A DNA stretch of 64,000 nucleotides from NCBI RefSeq assembly GCF_007827815.1, contig NZ_VITH01000004.1, positions 248,001 through 312,000 on the forward strand. Direction: 5' to 3'. The notes below the pieces were generated by a model that saw only the letters and a program-made list of their open reading frames with translations, was not told the origin of the DNA and did not search any database. This document shows positions 1 through 8,136 of the stretch, in pieces; position 1 is the stretch's first letter, and each line of letters starts with the position of its first letter. The position numbers were made by a program, and so were the translations under genes. This DNA comes from Azospirillum brasilense (lineage in GTDB: Bacteria > Pseudomonadota > Alphaproteobacteria > Azospirillales > Azospirillaceae).

Positions 1-471
1 CGCCGCGCTGACCCCGTTGGAGCCGAGCGTCGCGCGGGTGCGCGCCACGGTGCGGCGCAGGGCGTCCACCCGCCGCCGCTCGTCGGACTGCGCGGCGGCC
101 GAGATCTGGGCCAGCCGTGTGCGGGCGTCCCCCTCCTTGTCCGCCAGCGTGGCGGCCTGCCCGGCGCGGAGCTGCCCGGCGGCCAGATTCTGGCTCTGCG
201 CCAGCCAGTCCATCTCGCGGGCGCGCTGCCGCTCCGCCTCGATGCGGGCCTGCTCGTCCTTCTGGCGCTGAAGCTCCTGGTCCTGGCGGCGCAACTCGTC
301 CTCGCGCTGCCATTGCAGCCGCTGCTGCTCCGCCTGCTGGGCGTAGCGGCGCTCGTCGGCGGCCTGCTGCCGGCGCGCGCTGTCCGAGGTGCCGGAGACG
401 CGGTCCACCGTGTCGGCAACGGAGTTGACCAGCGGCAGCGCCGCGGTGGCCAGGGTCGTGATTCCGCCCAT
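1..471 (-). CDS. Phage coiled-coil virion-associated protein (partial, runs off the left edge)
   Basis: The visible 157 codons start at an ATG that overlaps the stop of the upstream tail gene by one base (TGATG), so it belongs to the same phage operon. After a short Ala/Thr/Val-rich N-terminus, residues about 35-85 are dense in Gln, Arg and Glu (QQAADERR, QWQREDELRRQ, QRQKDEQARIEAERQR), which predicts a long amphipathic coiled coil. A second, Ala-rich helical stretch follows. In podoviruses the position after the tail tubular genes is used by internal virion or ejection proteins, so that is the likely role. The C-terminus is outside the window and no enzymatic motif is visible in the part present. 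Confidence 0.65.
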   Translation of the reverse strand, partial: MGGITTLATAALPLVNSVADTVDRVSGTSDSARRQQAADERRYAQQAEQQRLQWQREDELRRQDQELQRQKDEQARIEAERQRAREMDWLAQSQNLAAGQLRAGQAATLADKEGDARTRLAQISAAAQSDERRRVDALRRTVARTRATLGSNGVSAA

Positions 472-2366
472 CAGTCGTTCACCCTCAATTCCATGGTTAC
501 GGACAAAAGCGTGAAGGGCAGCGGTGCGTCCTGCCGGATGCTCCACAGCGGCCGGTCGCTGTCGCGCCGCCAGCCCAGTGCCCGCAGCCTGCGGTCGCCG
601 GAGACCAGCGCCGGGACGCCGCCCACGGGCTGCGGCCCCGTCCGGTGCAGCGGCAGTTCCTGAAGGCCGCGCCCCAGGTCGGCGTGGAGCGCTGCCGTCT
701 CCTCCAGCCGGAAGCCGACGGACACCAGCCGCACCGCGTCGGTTCCGCCCGCCTGGCCGAGCAGGCTGACCGGCAGCGGGTCGATGCGGTGGCTGTAGGG
801 CAGCCCGGCCTCGACATGGCGGGCCGGCGGGTCGAGCACGATCTTGCCGGCGGCGACGGTGGCGTCGGCGCGGACCGTGCCGTCGGCGACCACCGCGAGG
901 GTCCGCCCCTCCAGATGATCCAGCCCGCTCCACACCGCGGTCGGGGAGTCGTGGTCGCCGACCAGGGCGGCGTCGAGGTTCAGGGCGTCGTCGAAGCGCT
1001 CCACGCTCCACCGCCCGGCGCGGTCGACCAGCGCGTAGACCTCGTCCCCGACCACCGCGACGGAGCGCACCGCCCCGTCGGTCTCCAGCCGGGTCCAGGC
1101 GGTCACCTGCTCCAGCCGGTAGACGGTCAGGGCGCACAGCGCGCCGTCCTCCATAACCACGAACATCAGCCGGCGGCCCTGGTCGTAATCCTGGTCGCGC
1201 GGCTTCACCACCAGATGGCGGGCGAGCAGCGCCAGATCGTTGGCCTGATAGGCGGCCTCGGTGTCGGTGTAGAGGAATTCGCGGATTTCCCGCCCGTTGC
1301 GCGACACGAACAGGGTGGCCCCGTCCACGTCGCGCGGCGGGACGGAGCGGTCGACGGGAGAGCCGATGCGGGTCTGCCGGTGGACCTGGATGTTCTGCGG
1401 GGTCAGCGGGTCGCCCGACACCATGTACTCCGCGCCAGAGGTGAAGACCTGGAGATGCCGCCCGGAGAAGACGGCGCGCACCGCGTTCACCTGATCGGAC
1501 AGGATGCCGAACTCGATGGCCTCGTCGTCCTGCCCGGTGCCGAGGTCGAAGTTCCACAGGTCGGCGGAGCGCGACAGCCACAGCCGGTTGGGCAGATCGC
1601 GCGAGCCGCCGATGACCAGCCGGTCCTGGTGGAAGGCCGCCGACACCGGCCAGCCGCGCAGCGGCGAGAAGGACTGCTCGTCCCAGGCCGTCGTGGCGGC
1701 GGTGCCGGCCAGCGTCTCCAGCACCGTCGCGGTGACCTGCGTCCCCGACACCACCCCCTCGACGCGGAGCTGCTTGCCCTGGATGCGCAGACGCGTGCCC
1801 TCCTGCTTCGGGTCGAAGACCGCGGCGGAGGCCGTCACTGTCACCAGCCCGTCCGTGCCCGACGGGGTCAGCGTCACAGCGGGATCGGCGAAGCGGTAGA
1901 AGGGCATCGCCACCCGCTCCCCCTCCGCAACGTAGCTCCAGCCGCTCAGCGCCCAGGCGTCGGCGCCGCTGCGGGTCAGCTTGCGCGGCGGCACGTCGGG
2001 GTGGCAGACCAGCAGCGTGTCGGCGCTCTGCGTCCAGGTGATCTGGGAAAGCTGGGCGGCGGTCCAGGGCGCCGCGACGCTGGCGATGGGCGCGTCGTCG
2101 CCGTAGACGTCGATCCGGCCGTCGGAAAAGACCAGCAGATAGGTCTGCTCGGTGTTGAACTCGAAGGCGACCAGCCGCCCGTCGCCGCGGGCCGGATCGA
2201 CGAAGGCGAGGCCGGAGCGGCGCGTCACCCCGCCGGTCGGGTGGATGAACAGGTTGCGCAGCGCCAGCGCCCCGTTGTCGTAGGCGCGCAGGTCGCCGCG
2301 CCCGAGCAGCCGGCGGGAAATCTCCCCCGCCGTGAAGTTGGTCTTCACCTGACGAATCCGCGCCAT
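471..2366 (-). CDS. Phage tail nozzle / tail tubular B-like protein
   Basis: A 631-residue protein starting MARIRQVKTNFTAGEIS. The N-terminus (FTAGEIS, GRGDL.AY.NG, L.N......GG..RR.G..FV) is the signature of the tail nozzle, tubular-B or stabilisation family found in podoviruses and many prophages. The rest is beta-rich, as expected for the tubular tail tip. Its start codon overlaps the stop of the tail tubular A gene (TGATG), and its own stop overlaps the next gene in the same way, so the three genes are translationally coupled. The open frame extends further upstream, but that part is antiparallel noise over tubular A. The start is chosen from the TGATG junction and the family N-terminus. 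Confidence 0.8.
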   Translation of the reverse strand: MARIRQVKTNFTAGEISRRLLGRGDLRAYDNGALALRNLFIHPTGGVTRRSGLAFVDPARGDGRLVAFEFNTEQTYLLVFSDGRIDVYGDDAPIASVAAPWTAAQLSQITWTQSADTLLVCHPDVPPRKLTRSGADAWALSGWSYVAEGERVAMPFYRFADPAVTLTPSGTDGLVTVTASAAVFDPKQEGTRLRIQGKQLRVEGVVSGTQVTATVLETLAGTAATTAWDEQSFSPLRGWPVSAAFHQDRLVIGGSRDLPNRLWLSRSADLWNFDLGTGQDDEAIEFGILSDQVNAVRAVFSGRHLQVFTSGAEYMVSGDPLTPQNIQVHRQTRIGSPVDRSVPPRDVDGATLFVSRNGREIREFLYTDTEAAYQANDLALLARHLVVKPRDQDYDQGRRLMFVVMEDGALCALTVYRLEQVTAWTRLETDGAVRSVAVVGDEVYALVDRAGRWSVERFDDALNLDAALVGDHDSPTAVWSGLDHLEGRTLAVVADGTVRADATVAAGKIVLDPPARHVEAGLPYSHRIDPLPVSLLGQAGGTDAVRLVSVGFRLEETAALHADLGRGLQELPLHRTGPQPVGGVPALVSGDRRLRALGWRRDSDRPLWSIRQDAPLPFTLLSVTMELRVND

Positions 2367-2935
2367 CAGCCCCTCGCGTCGATCAGGGTGAAATCCTCGA
2401 AGCCCGGCTGGCTGTCCTGCAGGGCGTCGATCTGGCGGGCGCGGCGGAACTCGCTCTCGGCCAGCCGCTGCAGAAGCTCCGCCCGGCTCGTGCTCTCGGT
2501 CAGCGGAATGCAGAACTCCGCGGCCAGCCGGGCGATCAGCGCCTGATCGAAGAAGGCCGGGAAGTCCTCCTCCGCCGGGCGCCCGACATAGGTCAGCACC
2601 ACCGCGTCGGACGCCGCCTGCAGCGCCCGTCCGGCGATGCGATAGTCCAGCCCGCGGCCCCGCCCGCCCGCCCCGGCGCCGAGCGCGCGCAGGAAATCGG
2701 CGGGAAGCTGGAAGGCCACGCCGTAATCGGCGACCGGGTCGTCGGCCAGCCGCGCCAGCCGGGCCTGCCGGGTGGCGAAGCTCCAGGCGTTGGCGGAGAG
2801 CAGCGCGTCGCGCGCCGGTTCGTAGAGGCCCGCCGCGACCTCCGCCTCGGCGGTGCCCTCGTCGAAGGCGGTGATCGCCGTCGCCCCGATCTTGAGGAGC
2901 GCGCGGCTGCACAGCCCGATGGCCGTCAATGCCAT
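2366..2935 (-). CDS. Phage tail tubular protein A / head-tail adaptor
   Basis: A 189-residue, mostly helical protein starting MALTAIGLCSRALLKIGA. The N-terminal pattern (CSRALLKIGA, ITAFDEGTAEA), followed by ARDALLSANAWSFAT and LPADFLRAL, is typical of tail tubular protein A (T7 gp11-like), the ring that joins the portal to the nozzle. It lies directly upstream of the nozzle gene with a one-base overlap, matching the gp11-gp12 order of T7-like phages. The gene begins 70 bases after the tail collar gene ends. Confident as a podoviral adaptor; the exact phage group is not determined. Confidence 0.85.
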   Translation of the reverse strand: MALTAIGLCSRALLKIGATAITAFDEGTAEAEVAAGLYEPARDALLSANAWSFATRQARLARLADDPVADYGVAFQLPADFLRALGAGAGGRGRGLDYRIAGRALQAASDAVVLTYVGRPAEEDFPAFFDQALIARLAAEFCIPLTESTSRAELLQRLAESEFRRARQIDALQDSQPGFEDFTLIDARG

Positions 2936-3005
2936 GGGTTCGATCCTTCGAAACAGAGGAAGGATGCCGGGGCGCCTGAACGCCCCGGCTTGGCGTGAGC
3001 CGTGA

Positions 3006-3509
3006 TCAGGTCTTGATGACGTAATTCAGGATCAGGGTCGGCTGCACGGTGTTGTGCGGCTGGCCGCCGCCGACGCTCGAGGTTTGCTGACGCTGGGGAA
3101 TGGCGCCGTTGCCGCCCGCGAAGTTGTTTCCCATCTTGAACCACATCACATCGTGGCTGTGGTTCGGCATCTCCTCGATGGTCAGGGTGTGGACCTGCTC
3201 GCCGCCCGCCGCACCGAGGGTCGTGCCGTCGATGCCGGCTCCGGCGGAGGTCACACGGTTGGCCGCGGTGCCGCCCATGCTGTCCAGGCCGGCGGGCACG
3301 CGGCCGCGCAGGTCGGGAACACGAAAGGTGCCGGTGGCGTCGGAGGCGTTGCTGAACGCCCGGCCCAGGATCGCCGCAAGGGCGGGGTGGCTGGCGTCGT
3401 CGAGCAGGCTGCCGTCGCAGAACAGATAGCCGTCGGGGGCGCTGGCGCCGCCGAACGCGAGAACGGCGCCGGTGGGAACCAGCCAGCAGCAACCGGAGGA
3501 AACGGTCAT
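3006..3509 (-). CDS. Phage tail collar domain protein
   Basis: A 167-residue protein with the phage tail collar domain: VPTGAVLAFGG..APDGYLFCDGS near residues 11-35, FRVPDLRGRVPAGLD near 63-77, and the C-terminal HSH motif (EEMPNHSHD) followed by NTVQPTLILNYVIK. These are the usual landmarks of short tail-fibre or collar proteins that trimerise and bind metal through the His motif. A GGAGA ribosome site lies a few bases upstream of the ATG. It sits between a small phage protein and tail tubular A. The protein is short, so it is probably a complete small fibre or collar and not a full host-range fibre. Confidence 0.85.
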   Translation of the reverse strand: MTVSSGCCWLVPTGAVLAFGGASAPDGYLFCDGSLLDDASHPALAAILGRAFSNASDATGTFRVPDLRGRVPAGLDSMGGTAANRVTSAGAGIDGTTLGAAGGEQVHTLTIEEMPNHSHDVMWFKMGNNFAGGNGAIPQRQQTSSVGGGQPHNTVQPTLILNYVIKT

Positions 3510-3545
3510 GATGCTGTCTCCAGAATGTGGGTGGGAAAGGGATCG

Positions 3546-3815
3546 TCAGTCGGTGTTGGACGCGCCGAAGGGCGACAGGTTGGCGACGTCCACCACCCCC
3601 GCCGCGTTGGCGGCGACGACGAGGACGCCGGCGGCGGGCGCCCCGGCGGTGCCGGTGTTGGCCAGGATCATGTCGCCGCTGCGCAGCAGGTCGGACGCGC
3701 CGTTGAAATAGCCGCTGTTGTCCACCAGCGTGGCGGCGTCCGGCGTCGTGTAGTGCCACAGGGTGAAGCCGTTGGCGTAGGCGAGGACGCTCAGGTCCTT
3801 CGGAAGATAGGGCAT
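3546..3815 (-). CDS. Small phage structural-region protein
   Basis: An 89-residue protein located between the capsid and tail collar genes on the same strand. It starts MPYLPKDLSVLAYANGFTLW, and its middle reads like a small beta-rich domain (GDMILANTGTAG, AGVLVVAAN). There is no transmembrane segment and no catalytic motif. Proteins of this size and position recur in alphaproteobacterial prophages, where they are simply called hypothetical. A head-decoration or tail-associated role is possible from position alone. Existence as a gene is supported by operon context and codon bias. Confidence 0.65.
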   Translation of the reverse strand: MPYLPKDLSVLAYANGFTLWHYTTPDAATLVDNSGYFNGASDLLRSGDMILANTGTAGAPAAGVLVVAANAAGVVDVANLSPFGASNTD

Positions 3816-3864
3816 GGGGAAAACTCCAGATCGGTCGTCGGCGGGGAGCGTCAGGTGTCCGGGG

Positions 3865-4683
3865 TCAGGCTTCCAGGCAGCGCATGGTCACGACGCCCGC
3901 CGCGTCGATCAGGCCGGCGCCCTGCGACATCATATTGTTGACGAAGTGCGCGGCACGGTCGCCGTGCCACGAGATGTCCGTCTTCACGTCGGCGCCGGAG
4001 GCGTGGCCGACGGCCGTCTTGTGGTACCAGTGGCACAGCCGCACGCCGCCCTCCGCCTTCAGGCCGGAATGGGGCATCCACAGCGTGCCCAGCCAGCGCT
4101 TGGCCTGGGTGCCGCGCCAGGGCAGCTCGTCGGCGCCGACATATTCGGTGCTGGCGAACTCGTCGATGCCGAGGAGCTGGCTCCACTGCTTCCAGCCGAC
4201 GACGGCGTAGCGCTGGCCGTCGTCCGGCACGTCGGACTCGCCCAGTTTCTCGAAGGCCGCCAGCACCTTCGCCTTGGTCAGCCCGTCGCCGGGGCCACCC
4301 GCGTAATTGGTGGATTTGTTCAGCTCACCGAGGATGAGCTCGTCGGTCTTGCGGCCCAGCGCGTAGGCGCCGGCGCTGGCGATGATCTGCCGCTCGTCGA
4401 TGTTGGTCTTCAGCTCGTCCAGCCGGTCGACCCAGTCGCCGGCGTAGAAGTCGTAGAGGGTGCATTCGACCGGCGTGTGGTCCAGGTTCATCACCGGAAC
4501 GGCGCCGTGGCGCGCCTTGGTCGAGGCGGTGCCCTTGCCGACCTTCTGGAAGACGGTGGAGGCGCCCTGGACGTTGTTCTTGGTGCGCACCGTGTTGCGC
4601 AACTTGGAGCCCATGCGCTGGTAGGCGTCGTGCACTTCGCGCTCGAACTGCTTGACGAAAGCCTGGGCGACCGAGGTGGACAT
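3865..4683 (-). CDS. Phage major capsid protein (podovirus type)
   Basis: A 272-residue protein starting MSTSVAQAFVKQFEREVHDAYQ. The opening (QFEREVHDAYQRMGSKLRNTVR), the block PVMNLDHTPVECTLYDFYAGDWVDRLDE near 83-110, and the C-terminal HGDRAAHFVNNMMSQGAGLID are typical of the major capsid protein family carried by podovirus-like prophages. It is the first gene after the inserted host-type pair and the first of the capsid-to-tail block. Scaffold and portal are 3.4 kb further upstream, beyond the insertion. No intact promoter could be assigned with confidence in the 419 bases upstream. Confidence 0.85.
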   Translation of the reverse strand: MSTSVAQAFVKQFEREVHDAYQRMGSKLRNTVRTKNNVQGASTVFQKVGKGTASTKARHGAVPVMNLDHTPVECTLYDFYAGDWVDRLDELKTNIDERQIIASAGAYALGRKTDELILGELNKSTNYAGGPGDGLTKAKVLAAFEKLGESDVPDDGQRYAVVGWKQWSQLLGIDEFASTEYVGADELPWRGTQAKRWLGTLWMPHSGLKAEGGVRLCHWYHKTAVGHASGADVKTDISWHGDRAAHFVNNMMSQGAGLIDAAGVVTMRCLEA

Positions 4684-4816
4684 CGGACTGTTTTCCTTTC
4701 GCGTTCTGCGGGGTCCCGTCCGGCGGGAAGCATTCCGCCACCCGGTTGTCAGGCGCGCCCGATCCCCGGACAGGACGGGGGGACGCGCGCCCGGCCGCGG
4801 GCGAAGCGCGAAAAAG

Positions 4817-4859
4817 AAAGAGGCTGGCCGGGCCTTTCGGTTGTCCGGCCAGCCTCTTT
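4817..4859. terminator. Perfect 15-bp inverted repeat in the 4684-5102 gap
   Basis: Two perfectly complementary 15-base arms (4817-4831 and 4845-4859, AAAGAGGCTGGCCGG and its complement) are separated by 13 bases. A-rich sequence precedes it and CTTTC follows, so it could terminate on either strand, but the T-run is short. It lies upstream of the capsid gene and downstream of nothing on the minus strand except the divergent PRC-barrel promoter region. It could therefore be a terminator, an attenuator for the capsid transcript or an RNA-stability element. Apart from this hairpin and a short AT-rich stretch at about 4960-4985, the 419-base gap shows no gene. Confidence 0.55.
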
Positions 4860-5102
4860 CAGGACAGGCATGGAGGGGAGGTTCGGGATGCCGCGGCCCA
4901 TCCTGTGAGGGGACGCAGAACGGGCGTTGGCAAGACCGTTTCTAGGACATCCGGCCTTTCATGTCAAGAATATTTTCCTTTATGCCGGAGCCATCCCCTA
5001 GGCGCGGTACTCCCTTGTGGCAGGGAATATTCCCCGGAACCGCGCTGTTGAACGGTTGGCCTCAACGGCCCGAAAACACGGCATAAAAAAGGAATACGCT
5101 TC

Positions 5103-5537
5103 ATGAAGACGATCATCACCGCCTGTGGCGTCGCCGCGCTTCTGCTCGCCACGCCCGCCATGGCCGAAAGCATGTCCGGAACCGCCAAGGAGGTCCCGAG
5201 CAACAAGGCGACCGGGCAGGTCGCGGCCACCCACGGCTCGCTCGACCCGGCGGTCGCGAAGATGACCGCGGCCCAGCTCAAGGGCAAGGACGTCTACGGC
5301 AGCGACGGCAAGGACATCGCCGAGATCGAGGGCATCGTCCGCAAGGGTGGCCAGACCTTCGCGGTGATCGACGTCGACCACATCGCCGACATGAGCGACA
5401 AGGACGTCGTCCTGCCGCTGGAGCGGCTGCACATGAAGGGCAAGCGCCTGACCGTCGACATGACGGAGAACGACCTTAAGGGTCTGGAGTCCTGGCAGAA
5501 GGACAAGTACGAGGACGTCAAGGGCGCGCTGCGCTGA
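5103..5537 (+). CDS. Secreted PRC-barrel domain protein
   Basis: A 144-residue protein with a clear Sec signal peptide (MKTIITACGVAALLLATPAMA, cleavage after AMA). The mature part has a PRC-barrel-like beta domain: LKGKDVYGSDGKDIAEIEGIV, then FAVIDVDHI, then DVVLPLERLHMKGKRLTVDMTEN. A ribosome site (AAGGAA) lies upstream. PRC-barrel proteins in alphaproteobacteria are often periplasmic stress-related proteins; the exact role here is unknown. It is the only plus-strand gene inside the otherwise minus-strand phage cassette, lies between capsid and scaffold, and ends in its own strong terminator. That suggests an independent transcription unit. Confidence 0.75.
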   Translation: MKTIITACGVAALLLATPAMAESMSGTAKEVPSNKATGQVAATHGSLDPAVAKMTAAQLKGKDVYGSDGKDIAEIEGIVRKGGQTFAVIDVDHIADMSDKDVVLPLERLHMKGKRLTVDMTENDLKGLESWQKDKYEDVKGALR

Positions 5538-5550
5538 CGCCTGGATCGGG

Positions 5551-5580
5551 ACGGTCCGGGGGCGACGGCCCCCGGACCTT
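5551..5580 (+). terminator. Rho-independent terminator of the PRC-barrel gene
   Basis: A perfect 11-bp GC stem (GGTCCGGGGGC, 5551-5561, with its complement at 5566-5576) closes a GACG tetraloop and is followed by TTTT. It begins 13 bases after the PRC-barrel stop and ends just before the stop of the convergent GGDEF-EAL gene. Confidence 0.85.
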
Positions 5581-5587
5581 TTGAATC

Positions 5588-7972
5588 TCACGCCGTCCGG
5601 CGCAGGCGCACGGCCAGCAGGTCGGCGGCCTGCCCGGCGGGGACCGGACGCCCGGTCAGCCAGCCCTGGACCAGGGTGCAATTGTGGTGGCGCAGGAAAT
5701 TGGCCTGTTCCTGCTTCTCCACCCCCTCCGCCACCACGTCGAGCCCCAGCATGTCGGCCATGGCGATGATGGTGGAGACGATGCCGTTGTCCTCCCGCGC
5801 GCTCGGCACGCCGTTCACGAAGGAGCGGTCGATCTTCAGAGTCGTCACCGGCAGCCGCTTCAGGTAGCTCAGCGAGGAATGGCCGGTGCCGAAATCGTCC
5901 ACCGCCACGCGGATGCCCATGGCCTTCAGCGCCGCGAGCACCGACAGGGCGTGGTCCATGTCCTGCATCACCGCACCCTCGGTGATTTCCAGCTCGACCA
6001 GATCGGGCGACAGGCGGTGGCGGTCGATGATGCGGCGGAAGTCCTCGGCGGAGCGCTGGCGCAGGTGGCGCGGCGAGATGTTGACGGCCACCGGCACGGG
6101 CTCCAGCCCATGGTCGATCCATTCCCGCAACTGTCGGCACGCCTCGTCCAGAACCCAGTCACCGAGCGGCACGATGAAGCCGGTGTCCTCGGCGACCGGG
6201 ATGAACTCGCCGGGCGGGATCATGCCGAAGCCGGGCTTGTCCCAGCGCAGCAGCGCCTCGAACCCCTCCAGCGACTGGTCGATCAGCGACACCTTGGGCT
6301 GGTAGTGAAGCTGGAACTCGCCGCGCGCCAGCGCCGCGCGCAGGTCGCGGTCCAGCGCCAGATGGCGGTGCGCCTGGTCGGCCAGCTCCTTGCGGAAGAA
6401 GGCGTGGCGCTTGCCGCCGGCCCGCTTGGCCGCGTAGAGCGCCGTGTCGGCGGAGCGGACCAGCTCCTGCGCGCTATCGGCGTGGTCGGGGAAAAGGGCG
6501 ATGCCGATCGACGGGCGGACGTAATGCTCGGTCCCCATCAGCAGCACCGGCTCGTCGAAGGCGGCCAGGATCCGCTGGGCGGCGATCTCCACCTCCTGCG
6601 CCTCGCCGACCTCGTCGAGGATCACCGCGAAGTCGTCGGTGCCGATGCGCCCCACCGTGTCGCTCGCCCGGACCGTGAGGACGATCCGCGAGGCGACCTC
6701 CTGCAGCAGCAGGTCCCCGGCGTGGTGGCCCAGCGTGTCGGTGATCAGCTTGAAGCGCGACAGGTCCAGGCACAGCACCGCGAAGCGGCGGCCGTGGCGC
6801 CGCGCCCGCTCGATCGAGGTGTCGAGCAGCGATTCGATGAGGGCGCGGTTCGGCAGGCCGGTCAGCCGGTCGCGCGTGGCCAGCCGCAGCAGTTCCCGCT
6901 CGTGGCGCAGCCGCTCCGTCATGTCGGCCAGCGCGCAGACGTAGCTGCGCCGCCCCTGCACGTCCAGGCAGGACAGGGAGAGCGAGGCGTCGATCCGCCC
7001 GTCCGCCCGCTCGATCACCAGCTCCTCGGCACGTTCCCTGCGGCCGCCGGTTCCCACCCCCGCGACGGCACCGTCGGCCGGCGCCCCCAACCCCAGCAGC
7101 CGGGCGACGCGCTCGCGGTCCTCCTCGGCGAACAGGTCGGCGAAGCGATGGCCGTCGAGCCGCTCCGCGGGCACGCCGAACAGCGCGACGGCGGCGGGGT
7201 TGTGCTCCTCGACCAGACCGTCCTCGCCGACCAGCACGATGGCTTCGCCGATGTTGTTCATGATGCCGAACAGCCGCTCGTCGCGCACGATCAACGCCTC
7301 GGCGGCCTGCCGGAAATAGTCCATGGCGCGGGCCATCGCGCCGAACTCGTCCTTGCGGTCGCGGCCGGGGATGTCGATGCCGGTCTGCCCTTCGGTCAGC
7401 CGCTCCATCCGCTCTGACAGCGCCTCGATGGGACCCAGCACATGCTGCGACAGGAACACCGAGAGCGGCCAGCTCAGCACCAGAAGGACGGCGATGAACA
7501 GCATGAAGGCCAGGGCCTCCATGGCGAACTCGCGATCGAGGTCGTCGGTCCCGCTGGCCGCCGCGATGGTCCAGCCCCAGGGCTCGAAGGTCAGGCTGGC
7601 GCGGACCGAACGGCCCTCGCCCATCCACCCCTCGGGCACGCGCCCGTCGGTGAACACGCTGACATGGAAGGGATCGCGCCCCAGCGCCCGCAGCGCCAGC
7701 CGCGCCTGTCCCTGCCCCTCGTCCCGCGCCAGGGCACCGGCCTCGATGGACGCGTTGATCTCGCCAAGCATGGCGTGCGCCGACCCGACCAGCGCGTGGG
7801 TCAGCCGTTCCCGCTCCGTGATCAAACCGCTGCGCAGCAGGTAAAGCGCCGGTATTGCCGCCATGAGGCAGCCGATCAGGCCGATCCAGGTCAGCCAGCG
7901 GATCTTGCGGCGCAGCGTCATCACGGTCCCGGCGGCAGTCGTCGCACCCGGCTTCTTCCGGGCGGCGGTCAT
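5588..7972 (-). CDS. Transmembrane PAS-GGDEF-EAL protein, probable cyclic-di-GMP phosphodiesterase
   Basis: A 794-residue membrane sensor. The order is TM1 (about 25-46), a periplasmic segment, TM2 (about 150-172), HAMP (about 173-225), PAS (about 235-350), GGDEF (about 355-520) and EAL (about 540-790). The cyclase signature is degenerate: GRIGTDDF at 441-448 in place of GRxGGDEF. The EAL domain keeps its catalytic landmarks: EALLRW at 572, NISPRHL, ELEITEG, VDDFGTG, LKIDRSF and VAEGVE. It should therefore hydrolyse cyclic-di-GMP, with the GGDEF domain acting at most as a regulatory nucleotide site. It sits between the phage scaffold and capsid genes although it looks like a host gene. An alternative start is the ATG at 7921. 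Confidence 0.88.
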   Translation of the reverse strand: MTAARKKPGATTAAGTVMTLRRKIRWLTWIGLIGCLMAAIPALYLLRSGLITERERLTHALVGSAHAMLGEINASIEAGALARDEGQGQARLALRALGRDPFHVSVFTDGRVPEGWMGEGRSVRASLTFEPWGWTIAAASGTDDLDREFAMEALAFMLFIAVLLVLSWPLSVFLSQHVLGPIEALSERMERLTEGQTGIDIPGRDRKDEFGAMARAMDYFRQAAEALIVRDERLFGIMNNIGEAIVLVGEDGLVEEHNPAAVALFGVPAERLDGHRFADLFAEEDRERVARLLGLGAPADGAVAGVGTGGRRERAEELVIERADGRIDASLSLSCLDVQGRRSYVCALADMTERLRHERELLRLATRDRLTGLPNRALIESLLDTSIERARRHGRRFAVLCLDLSRFKLITDTLGHHAGDLLLQEVASRIVLTVRASDTVGRIGTDDFAVILDEVGEAQEVEIAAQRILAAFDEPVLLMGTEHYVRPSIGIALFPDHADSAQELVRSADTALYAAKRAGGKRHAFFRKELADQAHRHLALDRDLRAALARGEFQLHYQPKVSLIDQSLEGFEALLRWDKPGFGMIPPGEFIPVAEDTGFIVPLGDWVLDEACRQLREWIDHGLEPVPVAVNISPRHLRQRSAEDFRRIIDRHRLSPDLVELEITEGAVMQDMDHALSVLAALKAMGIRVAVDDFGTGHSSLSYLKRLPVTTLKIDRSFVNGVPSAREDNGIVSTIIAMADMLGLDVVAEGVEKQEQANFLRHHNCTLVQGWLTGRPVPAGQAADLLAVRLRRTA

Positions 7973-8136
7973 TCTGCGCGAAAGCGTCGCTTTTTTATTT
8001 CAAACACGCAACGTCCAAGTTGGCCGTCCCCGCCCTCCCCGACCAGTTTGAAACCGGCTGCGACATTTCGCCCATCCGACGCGGCATGGCCTCGACGGTC
8101 CTTCCGCGAAGCCACGCCGCGCCGCCGGCCCAACAA

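Noticed and set aside
5036..5057. GGAAC followed by GGTT upstream of the PRC-barrel gene as an EcfG promoter
   Set aside because: The spacing is 13 bases, too short compared with 16-17.
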